DNA of 64,000 bases from DATBVX01 sp035263105. Its GTDB lineage: Bacteria; Pseudomonadota; Gammaproteobacteria; Steroidobacterales; Steroidobacteraceae. Shown in pieces: positions 30,941 to 39,755 of the stretch (position 1 is the stretch's first letter; the number at the start of each line of letters is the position of its first letter). A program made the translations under genes and the position numbers. Under the pieces are notes generated by a model that was not told where the DNA came from, did no database searches, and worked only from the letters and a program-made list of their open reading frames with translations. Location of the stretch: the NCBI GenBank assembly GCA_035263105.1, contig DATFRO010000021.1, positions 49,020-113,019 of the forward strand, written 5' to 3'.

Positions 30941-31660
30941 ATGAGCTGCACAGAGCGTCCGAATTTTTCTTCCTTCGACGGCCTCCCGCGCGTCGTTCCG
31001 GTTGCGGCGTTCCTGGCGTTGAGCCTCGCGGGTTGCATGCGTGCGCAGGTCGTGGAAAGCCGCGAATTCGCGACCCAGATCAGCAAGGACGAAGGCGTCG
31101 TGCTGCTTGCGAAGCCGCACGTCGAAGGCACCGGCACCGAGGAAGATTTCACCGACTGCGTCGCCTCGGATCTCTCGCGTGGCAAGTCATCGTTCCGTGT
31201 CGACGACAATCACAAGTTTGTCGACGCGCTGTTCCCCTGGTTCGAGCCCTCGACCGCACCGACGCGACCCGAGGGGCTGACCAGCCTCCTCAACAAGCCG
31301 CGCGTCGCGGAACGGCTCGCCGAAACCGGTGTCCGTTATGTCGTGTGGTTCGACGGTGAGACGCGCAAGACCGATGGCGGCGGCAGTATCGCCTGCGGTG
31401 CCGGGCCCGGCGGCGCCGGCTGTATCGGCTTCGGCTGGTGGGAAAAGGAATCCGATTACGTTGCTACTGTGTGGGACCTGAAGGAAACCCGCTCGGCTGG
31501 CACCGTGAGCACGAATGTGACAGGCACGTCCGCGCTGGTGGGCGCCATCATCCCGTTGCCGTTCATCGCGCGTGTGCAGGGCACCGCCTGCAATCGCATG
31601 GCCGACCAGCTGCGCTCTTTCCTGCGAGGCGATGACCTCGCGGCGTCCTCCGCCCAGTGA
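30941..31660 (+). CDS. Lipoprotein, first gene of the VWA/TolQ cluster
   Basis: 239 residues from the ATG at 30941. The signal ends in LSLAGC (acylated Cys32). The mature part has VVWFDGETRKTDGGGS and a Gly/Cys segment IACGAGPGGAGCIGFGWW, then VWDLKETRSAGTVST and a hydrophobic Gly/Ile/Leu stretch near the C-terminus. The layout resembles small outer-membrane lipoproteins that report stress responses in Pseudomonads, but I recognise no named family. It is 9 bp upstream of the next gene and opens an eleven-gene co-directional run. Confidence 0.75.
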   Translation: MSCTERPNFSSFDGLPRVVPVAAFLALSLAGCMRAQVVESREFATQISKDEGVVLLAKPHVEGTGTEEDFTDCVASDLSRGKSSFRVDDNHKFVDALFPWFEPSTAPTRPEGLTSLLNKPRVAERLAETGVRYVVWFDGETRKTDGGGSIACGAGPGGAGCIGFGWWEKESDYVATVWDLKETRSAGTVSTNVTGTSALVGAIIPLPFIARVQGTACNRMADQLRSFLRGDDLAASSAQ

Positions 31661-31669
31661 GACCCTGAT

Positions 31670-33274
31670 ATGCGAAATCGCCTCATCGCCCTCTTCGTCA
31701 TCGCAGCCCTGCTCGCTGCCTGCACCGGCATGCAGACCCAGGGCGGTGGCTCGTCCGGCGGATCTTCCGGCGGGTCCTCAGGCGGATCATCCGGATCCTC
31801 GGGTGGATCCTCAGGCGGTTCGTCGGGTTCCTCGGGTGGGTCTTCGGGCTCTTCGGGTGGCTCATCGGGCTCGTCAGGCGGGCAGACTGGGTCCTCCGGC
31901 GGATCGTCAGGCGGTCAGTCCGGCGGATCCTCGGGCGGCGATTCGGGTTCCTCAGGTTCTTCGGGTGGATCGGCTGGTACGGCGGGACCGCCGAGCTGGC
32001 CGAGCCCCAATGACTCCCCCAACGGCAGCTCGAATGGCAGTGCCGGTGGGAGCGAGGGCGGCGGTAGTGATTCCCCGGGCGGCGGATCAGCAGGCACGGC
32101 AGGACCGCAGAGCTGGCCGAGCCCCAATGACTCGAGTGGCGGCAGCTCCGACGGCAGCGCTGGCGGCGGGTCCGAGGGCGGTGGATCTCAGTCCTCGACG
32201 ACGTCCAGCAATGGCGGCGGCAGCAGTTCCGGCGCCGCGGGCGGCCAGGCGGGCAGTAACAGCTGGCCCTCTGGCGACAGCTCTTCGGGCGGCACCTCAG
32301 GGTCCGCGGGCGGCCAAGCCGGTGCTCAGGGCTCCGGTGGTCAGCAAGGCACGGACGGCCAGTCCGGAACGAGCGGTGGCGCCGGTGGCCCGTCAGGAAG
32401 CATGGGCGGTCAGCAAGGCGGCGGCGGCCAGCAAGGGAGCGGTGCGTCAGCGCAGTCCGCTGGAGCCGGCGGCCAGCAGGGCGCAGGTGCGGGTGGTGCC
32501 GGAGGCGCTGGTGGACAGCAGGGTGCCGGAGCCTCAGGAGCCGGAGGACAACAGGGCGCGGGCGCCGCAGGCGCCGGTGGCCAACAGGGTGCAGGTGCTG
32601 CGGGCGGTGGTCAGGCGGGCGTGAGAACCGCATCGGCCGGCGCCGGTGGCGCGATGAGTGGCGCCGGTAATGCCGGAGCGGGCGGCGTGGAGGGCCAGAA
32701 CGGTGGTCCGGGACAGGGCCCCAACATGCCGGGCGGTGGCGGCGCACAGACCGATGCGGAACGCACGGCCGCTGCGAATGCGGCGATGGACGCCTCCCTC
32801 GGCGACTTCGACGAGAAGATCCGCAAGGAGCGCGAGCGGATTGCCAAGGAGCGCGATGCCGAGGCGGCGAACTCGCACGGCGCTTCCGGGGACTCGAGTG
32901 GCAGCAACGGCAGCTCGCCGGTCAGCGAAGGCGGCGGCGGCGCGGGGCGGCCCGGTGGCAATGACGGTGACCTGCGCTCCACGGGCGCAGGTTCTACGGG
33001 CGCCGGCGGCACGCCGGGCGCGGGTGGCGCATCCGGTTCTCCGGGCGGCACGAATTCTTCGGAGAAGGGCGGGCACGGTGGCGGTGGTGGCACCGGCGGC
33101 GGCGGCGGCAAAGGCGGCGGCGGCCCGAACTCCACGCCCAAGAACATCCCGGATGGCAGTGACGATGACACGATCGCACGCCAGATTCGCGAAGCGGCGG
33201 AGAAGGAAACGGATCCGGAGCTCAGAGACAAGCTCTGGAAGGAATACATCGAGTACAAGAAGAACGCGCACTAG
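31670..33274 (+). CDS. Gly/Ser-rich low-complexity lipoprotein
   Basis: 534 residues. The signal ends in LLAAC (Cys18). Residues ~25-105 are almost only Gly and Ser (SSGGSSGS units). The middle is Gly/Ala/Gln-rich with GGQQGAGA repeats. The last ~45 residues are a charged helix (AREAAEKETDPELRDKLW-like, ending EYIEYKKNAH). A 23-bp exact repeat codes for SWPSPND twice. Such a sequence would form a long flexible tether from an outer-membrane lipid anchor to a C-terminal binding helix, which is inference. No homologous domain is recognisable. Confidence 0.75.
   Translation: MRNRLIALFVIAALLAACTGMQTQGGGSSGGSSGGSSGGSSGSSGGSSGGSSGSSGGSSGSSGGSSGSSGGQTGSSGGSSGGQSGGSSGGDSGSSGSSGGSAGTAGPPSWPSPNDSPNGSSNGSAGGSEGGGSDSPGGGSAGTAGPQSWPSPNDSSGGSSDGSAGGGSEGGGSQSSTTSSNGGGSSSGAAGGQAGSNSWPSGDSSSGGTSGSAGGQAGAQGSGGQQGTDGQSGTSGGAGGPSGSMGGQQGGGGQQGSGASAQSAGAGGQQGAGAGGAGGAGGQQGAGASGAGGQQGAGAAGAGGQQGAGAAGGGQAGVRTASAGAGGAMSGAGNAGAGGVEGQNGGPGQGPNMPGGGGAQTDAERTAAANAAMDASLGDFDEKIRKERERIAKERDAEAANSHGASGDSSGSNGSSPVSEGGGGAGRPGGNDGDLRSTGAGSTGAGGTPGAGGASGSPGGTNSSEKGGHGGGGGTGGGGGKGGGGPNSTPKNIPDGSDDDTIARQIREAAEKETDPELRDKLWKEYIEYKKNAH
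31994..32133 (+). repeat. Internal duplication in the Gly/Ser-rich gene
   Basis: A 23-bp sequence at 31994-32016 recurs exactly at 32111-32133, inside two ~117-bp units coding for GTAGPxSWPSPNDS followed by Gly/Ser-rich spacer. The flanking DNA at 31741-31970 is also tandem-like Gly/Ser coding. Slippage or unequal recombination could vary its length. Confidence 0.7.
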
Positions 33275-33297
33275 TTGAGGTCGAGGATCAAGGAATC

Positions 33298-34593
33298 ATG
33301 ACGGCTCTCAGGTTCACGCATTGCGGATTCGGCCGGGCGGCAGCCGTTTCCTTCGCACTGCTGCTCCTCGCCGCGCTGTCGGGATGCGTCGTCGAGGAAA
33401 CGCGGCCCCTGCCCAAGGTGCACGCGGTGCAGGCGAAAGAGGAAATTCCGGCCGACGAGCTGCTCGATGTCGGCGTACGCATCTTCGATCCGGGCATTCC
33501 ACCCGAGGTGGAGACCGACCCGACGGCCCAGGAGAAAGAGGGCATCTATCCCGACGTGCGCCGCGCCGAGGCGCGCTACATGTCGATGCTGCTCCGGAAC
33601 ACGCTCGAGACCACGGCGCAGTGGGGCGCAGTGCGCGTGATCCCTGCGACCGCCGAGTTCGTCGATGTGCTGGTCACCGGCAAGATCGTGAAGTCCACCG
33701 GCAAGGAGCTCGAGCTCCTCATCACCGTGCGCGATTCGACCGGCCGCACCTGGTACACGGAAAAGAAATACGAACAGGAAGCGGACCTCGGCTCCTATCT
33801 GAGCGATGCGGCGCTCAAGGCCCGCGATCCGTTCCAGAACATCTACTCGACGATCGCGAACGACATGCTCGCGTTCCGCAACACGATCCCCGAGCCCGAC
33901 CGGCGCATGGTTCGGCGCGTGACCGAGATGCGCTTCGCGCAGGACCTGGCCCCGAACGCCTATTCGGACTACGTGGTGCAGGACAAGGAAGGCCGCTACA
34001 CGCTCAAGCGCCTGCCCGCGGATGGCGACCCGGTGTTCGAGCGCGTGCAGAAGGTCCGCGAGCGCGACGGCGCGCTGATCGACACCGTGAGCGACTACTA
34101 CGGCAACTTCTACGATCACTTGAGTGAGCCGTACGGCAACTGGCGCCGCTACAGCTATGACGAGATCAACAAGGAAGAGAAACTGAAGTCACAGGCGCGC
34201 ACGCGCATGATCATGGGTGCCGCCGCCGTGCTCGGCAGCATCCTGGTGTCTTCGCAGTGCCCGGGCTCGGACTACAACTGCCGGCGCGTTGAGAGTGCGG
34301 TGCGCACGGCCGGCACCCTCGGCGGCATCGCCGGGATCATGAGCGGCCTGAAGAAGAACGCGGATGCAAAGATTCACACTGCGGCGATCAAGGAACTCGC
34401 GACCTCGTTCCAGACGGAAGTCGCGCCACAGGTGGTCGAAGTGGAAGGTCGCACCCTCAAGCTGACCGGCACGGCCGAGGACCAGTATCGCGAGTGGCGC
34501 GAGATGCTCAAGCAGATGTATATCGAGGAAACTGGCGGCGCGACCAACACGACGATCGCCGCGGGTAGCCCGACCACTACGACACCGCGTTGA
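33298..34593 (+). CDS. Large lipoprotein of the VWA/TolQ cluster
   Basis: 431 residues. The signal ends in AALSGC (Cys30). The N-terminal half has an alpha/beta domain with VDVLVTGKIVKSTGKELELLI-type strands resembling envelope assembly lipoproteins. Two Gly-rich hydrophobic stretches (MIMGAAAVLGSILV and TAGTLGGIAGIMSG) lie near residues 300-350, separated by a Cys pair. The tail is Thr-rich. Function unrecognised. It is placed between the Gly/Ser lipoprotein and the kinase-like gene, 7 bp before the latter. Confidence 0.75.
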   Translation: MTALRFTHCGFGRAAAVSFALLLLAALSGCVVEETRPLPKVHAVQAKEEIPADELLDVGVRIFDPGIPPEVETDPTAQEKEGIYPDVRRAEARYMSMLLRNTLETTAQWGAVRVIPATAEFVDVLVTGKIVKSTGKELELLITVRDSTGRTWYTEKKYEQEADLGSYLSDAALKARDPFQNIYSTIANDMLAFRNTIPEPDRRMVRRVTEMRFAQDLAPNAYSDYVVQDKEGRYTLKRLPADGDPVFERVQKVRERDGALIDTVSDYYGNFYDHLSEPYGNWRRYSYDEINKEEKLKSQARTRMIMGAAAVLGSILVSSQCPGSDYNCRRVESAVRTAGTLGGIAGIMSGLKKNADAKIHTAAIKELATSFQTEVAPQVVEVEGRTLKLTGTAEDQYREWREMLKQMYIEETGGATNTTIAAGSPTTTTPR

Positions 34594-34600
34594 GCTTCAT

Positions 34601-36919
34601 ATGCCGGGTTTGAACAGCGGGCAGCAACTGTCCGGGCGGTACAGTTTGCGCGAGCGACTCAGCGCCGGCCCGCTGGGTGAGACCTGGCGCGCACACGATT
34701 CCCAGCTCGATCGCGAAGTGGTCATCCGCCTGCTGCCGCAGGTGGCTCCCGCTGCGCTCGCGAGCGCGAACGCCGAGCTCGCGTCGGCCGAACAGCTCGA
34801 TCCCGCCAGCATCGGCGCCGCGCGCAGCATCGAGCGCGATGGCGAGCAGCTCTACCTGGTTCGCGACTACGTTCCCGGCACCGATGTCTCCGCACTGCGC
34901 GCGGGCTCCTGGCGCGTCATCGCTTCCGCGGTGGCGGGAGCCGCGGACGCCCTCGCGAGGCTTCACCAGGCGGGACGCGTCCATCGCGACATCAAGCCCG
35001 GCAACATCGTGCAGCGACCGGATGGATCGGTGGCCCTCATCGATTTCGGCAACGCGGCGCTCGAGGGCGCGAACGCGCCGCACGGCGCGCTGTCGCGCTA
35101 CAGCGCCAGCCCGCAACAGCTGGCCGGCGAGCCGGCGACGGCCGCCGACGATGCGTACGGCCTGGGTGCCGTGCTCTATGAGTTGTTGAGCGGCTACCCG
35201 CCGTTCTATCCGAATTTCAGCCGCGAGCGCGTGCTCTCCGAAGCGGTAGCGCCGCTCAAGCCGGCGCAGCCCGCGCCGCAGCCGCTCCTCGACCTGACCC
35301 TGCGGCTGCTGGCGAAGTCACCGGCCGAACGTCCCAGCGATCTCGCGCAGCTCGCACAGCAACTGCGTGAGCTGGTGAAGGGTGCAAACGACAGCGTCGC
35401 GAGCCCGAGCCGCGCGGCGGCCGGCTCGGATGCGGCGCCGGTCGTGACCATCGTGCGTCCGATCCTGCGTCCGGCCGCGCAAGGCGAGCGTACGAAGGCG
35501 GCGGCGGGTCCGCAGCGCCGCTGGTTGATCGGCGCCGCGTTCGCGCTGCTCGTGCTGCTCGCCCTCACGGTGCTGGTCGTGCTGCCGAGGTTCGTGCAGC
35601 GGCCGGCGGCCACGAGCACTGCACCCACCACCGCGAAGACTGCGCCCGCGCCCAAGCCTGCAGAGCCCGTCGAACCGGACCTGCGCACGCTCGCCGAGCA
35701 GATGCAGGAGGCCGAGCAGGTGCGCGACCAGTACGACTCGCTCTACGAGTCGCTCGACAAGCGCGCCGTGAAAGAGTGGGCGCCGCAGCCCTTTGCCGCT
35801 GCGACCCACCACGGCGAAGAGGCGCGCAAGCACTACTCCGTGCGCGAGTTCAAGGAATCAAAGGACGCGTACACCGCCGGCCTCGAAGAGCTGCGCAAGG
35901 CCGACGCGCTCGCCGAGCCGACGCTGCGCACGCAGATCGAAAAAGGCGAAGCCGCCCTCGTCGCCGGCCAGTCGGCCGCCGCACAAGCAGCCTTCACGCT
36001 CGCACTCAAGATCGATCCCGCGAACGCCGCTGCGACCAGGGGCCTCAAGCGCGCGGGCACGCTCGACCAGGTGAACGCATTGCTGGCTAATGCGGCGAGC
36101 GCGGAGCGCACCGGCCAGCTGCCGCTCGCTGTGCAGCAGTTCGAAGAAGCCCTCAAGCTCGATCCCGACACGACAGCGGCGCGCGATGGCGCCGCACGCG
36201 TGCGTGCGCGCATCTCCGGCGACCAGTTCGCGGCCGCGATGTCGCAGGGGCTGGCACAACTTTCGGCGGGCAAGCTCGACGCGGCACGCGCGGCGTTCGA
36301 GCGTGCCAAGGGCATTCGCCCGAACGCACCGGAAGTGACCGATGCCTTGAACCAGGTCGCGCAGCAGCAGACCACGCTCACCATCGCGCAGCGTCGCGAG
36401 CAGGGAGAAAAGTTCGAGCACATCGAGCGCTGGGATCTCGCCGTGGCCCAATACGATGCGGCCCTGAAGCTCGATCCGGGTCTCGAGTTCGCGCTCGCGG
36501 GCCGTGCCCGTGCCGCTCCGCGCGCGGAAATGGCCCAGCAGCTCGATGCGGTCATCAAGCAGCCGGAGCGGCTCCTCTCGGCCTCGGTGCGCGAGCAAAC
36601 CAAGGCCTTGGTGGCGGCGGCGAACAAGGTCGATCCGCAGGGCCCGCTGCTGCGCCAGCAGGTGACGACGGTGACCGCGAGCCTCGCCCAGTTCGAGGCG
36701 CCGGTGCGCATCGCGCTGGAATCGGATAACCAGACGCAGGTGGTGATTCACCGCGTCGGTCAGCTCGGCATGTTCGACCACCGTGAGATCGACCTGCAGC
36801 CGGGCACTTACACGGTGATGGGAACCCGGGTCGGGTATCGCGATGTCCGCCGCGAGATTACAGTGATACCCGGGAAGGCACTCCCGCCCCTCATCGTGCG
36901 CTGCGAGGACCGCATTTGA
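34601..36919 (+). CDS. Kinase-fold protein (probable pseudokinase) with TM, TPR-like repeats and PEGA-like end
   Basis: 772 residues. The N-terminal Hanks-type fold has HRDIKPGN (Asp130), IDFG (Asp148) and SASPQQ. The ATP-anchoring Lys is Arg43 (EVVIRLLP for family VAIKxLP), and the Gly-loop is LSAGPLGE, missing the first Gly. A TM helix (IGAAFALLVLLALTVLVVL) follows near 310-330. A periplasmic helical-repeat region (ALKIDPANAAATRGL, ALKLDPDTTAARDG) and a C-terminal beta domain (LQPGTYTVMGTRVGYRDV) complete it. It may bind a phospho-signal without phosphotransfer. Its 3' end overlaps the next start by 4 bp. Confidence 0.85.
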   Translation: MPGLNSGQQLSGRYSLRERLSAGPLGETWRAHDSQLDREVVIRLLPQVAPAALASANAELASAEQLDPASIGAARSIERDGEQLYLVRDYVPGTDVSALRAGSWRVIASAVAGAADALARLHQAGRVHRDIKPGNIVQRPDGSVALIDFGNAALEGANAPHGALSRYSASPQQLAGEPATAADDAYGLGAVLYELLSGYPPFYPNFSRERVLSEAVAPLKPAQPAPQPLLDLTLRLLAKSPAERPSDLAQLAQQLRELVKGANDSVASPSRAAAGSDAAPVVTIVRPILRPAAQGERTKAAAGPQRRWLIGAAFALLVLLALTVLVVLPRFVQRPAATSTAPTTAKTAPAPKPAEPVEPDLRTLAEQMQEAEQVRDQYDSLYESLDKRAVKEWAPQPFAAATHHGEEARKHYSVREFKESKDAYTAGLEELRKADALAEPTLRTQIEKGEAALVAGQSAAAQAAFTLALKIDPANAAATRGLKRAGTLDQVNALLANAASAERTGQLPLAVQQFEEALKLDPDTTAARDGAARVRARISGDQFAAAMSQGLAQLSAGKLDAARAAFERAKGIRPNAPEVTDALNQVAQQQTTLTIAQRREQGEKFEHIERWDLAVAQYDAALKLDPGLEFALAGRARAAPRAEMAQQLDAVIKQPERLLSASVREQTKALVAAANKVDPQGPLLRQQVTTVTASLAQFEAPVRIALESDNQTQVVIHRVGQLGMFDHREIDLQPGTYTVMGTRVGYRDVRREITVIPGKALPPLIVRCEDRI

Positions 36920-39342
36920 GTCTTGCCCTGCGTCTGCGTGAGCCCCTCGGCGAACGCGCCATCTCGGCCAACGATCTGCCCCTTGCCCTCGGCGGCGAGG
37001 GCGCGAGTCTTGCCGTTCCCGGCGTGCCGCCAGGCGTGACCGCCGCCTACATCGGCTTCGACGAGCAGACCCCATACATCGAAGCCGTGGCGGACTCGGG
37101 CATCCCCGTGCTGCTCAACGGCCGCGCGCTGCGCGAACGCACGCCGCTCCTGCATGGCGATGTGATCCGCCTCGGCGATGCGCAGATCCTGTGCGCGGCG
37201 CGCGCCGGCACCGTCAACCTCGAGGTGATCCACCAGGAAGGCAACCAGACGCAGCCGCCGATCGTCGATCCGTCCGAGCAGGAGGAAGAGGTCGAGCTCG
37301 CGCCCGACTCGCAGGCGATCCGCCGCGTGGCGTTCAAGCCCGTGCTCGCGCCGCGCCAGCAGGTGCGGCGCAGTGCGACGCCCCAGCGCATCGGCCTCAC
37401 CGCCGGCCTCACGGTGCTGTTCCTCGCGCTCTTCTACCTGGTGACGGCGAAGCCCCTGATCCTTGTCATCGACCCGCCCGACGCGAAGCTCGACTTCCGC
37501 GGCACGACGTTCGACTTCCGCGCCGGCGATCGCGTGCTCATGCGCCCGGGCAACTACAGCGTGGTCGCAACGCGCGCGGGCTACGAAACCGCGCAGCTCC
37601 CCGTGCACTTCAAGGGCGACAAGGGCGAGCAACTGAAGATCCGCCTCGCCAAGCTCCCCGGGCAGATCCACATCGACACGAATGGTGTGGCGGGCACGCT
37701 CAGCATCGACGGCAAGCCCGTCGGGCCCGTGCCGGGCGACTACCCGGTGACCGCCGGCAAACGGGAATTTCGCATCAGCGCGCCGCGCTACGAGGACTTC
37801 GCCGCGGCCGTGGAAGTGAAGGGTCTCGGCGAGAAACAGCGTGTCAACGCAAAGCTCAAGCCTGCGTTCAGTCCGGTGACGATCGAGTCCGAACCCGCGG
37901 GCGCGGCCGTCGCACTGGATGGCAAGGACCTCGGCGTGACGCCCCTGACAGTGCCGATCGATGCCGGCAGCTACTCGCTCACCCTCACGGCTGCGGGCTT
38001 TCGGCGCTGGGAGAGCTCGATCCAGGTGAAGGCGGACGCGCCGCAGAAGATCGGCCCGGTGAAGCTGGGCCTGCCGGATGGCGTTTTGCTGGTGCGCTCC
38101 ACGCCCTCGCAGGCCGACGTCAATATCGGCGGCCGTTACCGCGGCCGCACGCCGCTCGACGTGAGTCTCGCGCCGGGTGTGCAGTACGAAGTGGTCGTGA
38201 GTCACTCGGGCTATGAAGACGGGCGGCGCGCCGTGCCCTCGAAGCCGGGAGAGCGGTCGGCGGTCGAGATGACCCTCAAGCCGATTCTCGGCGACGTCAC
38301 GATTCGCGGCGATCCCGCGGATGCGCAGCTCTTCGTCGACGGCCAGCCGCGCGGGCCGGCCAACCAGACGATCGGGCTGCCCTCGACCGAGCTCTCGATC
38401 GAGATCCGTCGCGAGGGCTACCAGCCGTTTGCGACCAAGGTCGTGCCGCAGCCGGGCCTCACGCGCGTGCTCGAATACCGCCTGCTCACGCCCGAGCAGG
38501 TGCGCCAGGCGCGCATTCCGCCGGTGATCCGCACGCACACGGGCGGGCAGCTGCGCCGCATACCGACGGGCCATTACGTGATGGGCAGTTCACGCCGCGA
38601 GCCGGGCCGGCGCACCAACGAAGTCGAGCACGAAGTGGTGTTGCAGCGGCAGTTCTATGTGGGCGTATACGAAGTGACGAACGCCGAGTTCCGCCAATTC
38701 CAGCCCGAGCATTTGTCGGGCGTGGTGCGCGACCGCTCGCTCGACCAGGATGATCACCCGGTCGTCAACGTGACCTGGAATGATGCCGCGGCCTACTGCA
38801 ATTGGCTGAGCGGGCAGGATGGACTCCCGCCTGCGTACACACAGCAGGGGGATACGTACGTGTTGGCGAAGCCGGTCACCACCGGATACCGCTTGCCGAC
38901 CGAAGCGGAGTGGGAATGGGCCGCGCGCTACGAGAACGGACAGGCCACCCGGCGCTATCCCTGGGGCGCCTCGCTCCCGGTCCCGGAGAATTCAGGGAAC
39001 TTTGCCGACAAACGGGCGCTCGCAGTCAACGCTACCGCCGTAGAGAACTATGAGGACGGATTCGTGACCACGGCCCCGGTGGGCAAGTTTCCGGCAAGCC
39101 CGCTCGGGCTGTACGACATCGGCGGGAACGTGACCGAATGGGTCCATGATTTCTACACTGTGTATCCGGAAGGGTCACCGATGACGACCGACCCGCTGGG
39201 ACCCGACTCGGGGCCCCAGCACGTCGTGCGCGGTTCGAGCTGGCGCAGCGCCAATGTGGCGGAGCTGCGCCTGGCGTGGCGCGAACACGCGGACGGCAAG
39301 GCGCAACACATCGGCTTCCGGATTGCGAGGTACGCTGAATGA
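36916..39342 (+). CDS. FHA - TM - PEGA repeats - FGE/SUMF1-like fusion protein
   Basis: 808 residues from a TTG start in a TTGA overlap with the preceding stop. Residues 1-100 form an FHA-like cytoplasmic domain (LLHGDVIRLGDAQI). A TM helix lies at 158-178. Four or five PEGA-type beta repeats follow (RPGNYSVVATRAGYE, IDAGSYSLTLTAAGF). Residues ~540-805 match the formylglycine-generating-enzyme/PvdO fold (GYRLPTEAEWEWAA, LGLYDIGGNVTEW, VVRGSSW, HIGFRIAR). The active-site Cys pair of true FGE is absent, so the C-type-lectin-like fold is probably a binding module. It couples a cytoplasmic phospho-reader to a periplasmic binding head. Confidence 0.9.
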   Translation: MSLALRLREPLGERAISANDLPLALGGEGASLAVPGVPPGVTAAYIGFDEQTPYIEAVADSGIPVLLNGRALRERTPLLHGDVIRLGDAQILCAARAGTVNLEVIHQEGNQTQPPIVDPSEQEEEVELAPDSQAIRRVAFKPVLAPRQQVRRSATPQRIGLTAGLTVLFLALFYLVTAKPLILVIDPPDAKLDFRGTTFDFRAGDRVLMRPGNYSVVATRAGYETAQLPVHFKGDKGEQLKIRLAKLPGQIHIDTNGVAGTLSIDGKPVGPVPGDYPVTAGKREFRISAPRYEDFAAAVEVKGLGEKQRVNAKLKPAFSPVTIESEPAGAAVALDGKDLGVTPLTVPIDAGSYSLTLTAAGFRRWESSIQVKADAPQKIGPVKLGLPDGVLLVRSTPSQADVNIGGRYRGRTPLDVSLAPGVQYEVVVSHSGYEDGRRAVPSKPGERSAVEMTLKPILGDVTIRGDPADAQLFVDGQPRGPANQTIGLPSTELSIEIRREGYQPFATKVVPQPGLTRVLEYRLLTPEQVRQARIPPVIRTHTGGQLRRIPTGHYVMGSSRREPGRRTNEVEHEVVLQRQFYVGVYEVTNAEFRQFQPEHLSGVVRDRSLDQDDHPVVNVTWNDAAAYCNWLSGQDGLPPAYTQQGDTYVLAKPVTTGYRLPTEAEWEWAARYENGQATRRYPWGASLPVPENSGNFADKRALAVNATAVENYEDGFVTTAPVGKFPASPLGLYDIGGNVTEWVHDFYTVYPEGSPMTTDPLGPDSGPQHVVRGSSWRSANVAELRLAWREHADGKAQHIGFRIARYAE

Positions 39343-39755
39343 ACACGCCCATCAGAGACTCCACACGAACACCGCGCCGTTACCCGGCGGCGTGGATCAC
39401 GCTCGCGCTCCTGGCGCTCGCACCGGTTGGTGCGCTGGTGTCACAGGATGCGCCCAAGCCCGCGACGCCGGAGGAAGGAGCACCGGCTGCGAAGGAAGCA
39501 CCGCCGGCCGCAAAGAAGACGCCGGCGTCAAAGCCCGCGGCGGACTCCACCAAGCCCGCTGCTGATTCGACCAAGGCCTCCACTGCGAAAGCGCCTGCCG
39601 CGGGTGCTGACAAAGGCGAGGCCGGCAAAGCGCCAGCCAACGGCGAGCAGGCCGACAAGGGCGACGACATCGACAAGTCGCAGGCTCCTACCATCTTCGT
39701 TCCAACCCAGAAAACATCGGCAGACAACAGTGCAACATTCCCGATCGACATCTGA
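39339..39755 (+). CDS. Ala/Lys/Pro-rich exported or membrane-anchored protein
   Basis: 138 residues; ATGA overlap with the previous stop. An N-terminal hydrophobic helix (WITLALLALAPVGALV) is followed by ~85 residues of Ala, Lys, Pro and Asp without order, then a short hydrophobic C-terminus (APTIFVPTQKTS, ending FPIDI). No domain is recognised. Its place directly before the channel gene, with a 26-bp overlap, suggests a stoichiometric partner of the channel or of the PEGA/FGE protein. Confidence 0.7.
   Translation: MNTPIRDSTRTPRRYPAAWITLALLALAPVGALVSQDAPKPATPEEGAPAAKEAPPAAKKTPASKPAADSTKPAADSTKASTAKAPAAGADKGEAGKAPANGEQADKGDDIDKSQAPTIFVPTQKTSADNSATFPIDI

Noticed and set aside
31741..31990. 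CRISPR-like or satellite repeat array
   Set aside because: The periodicity is Gly/Ser codon repetition in one open reading frame; no constant repeat with unique spacers.
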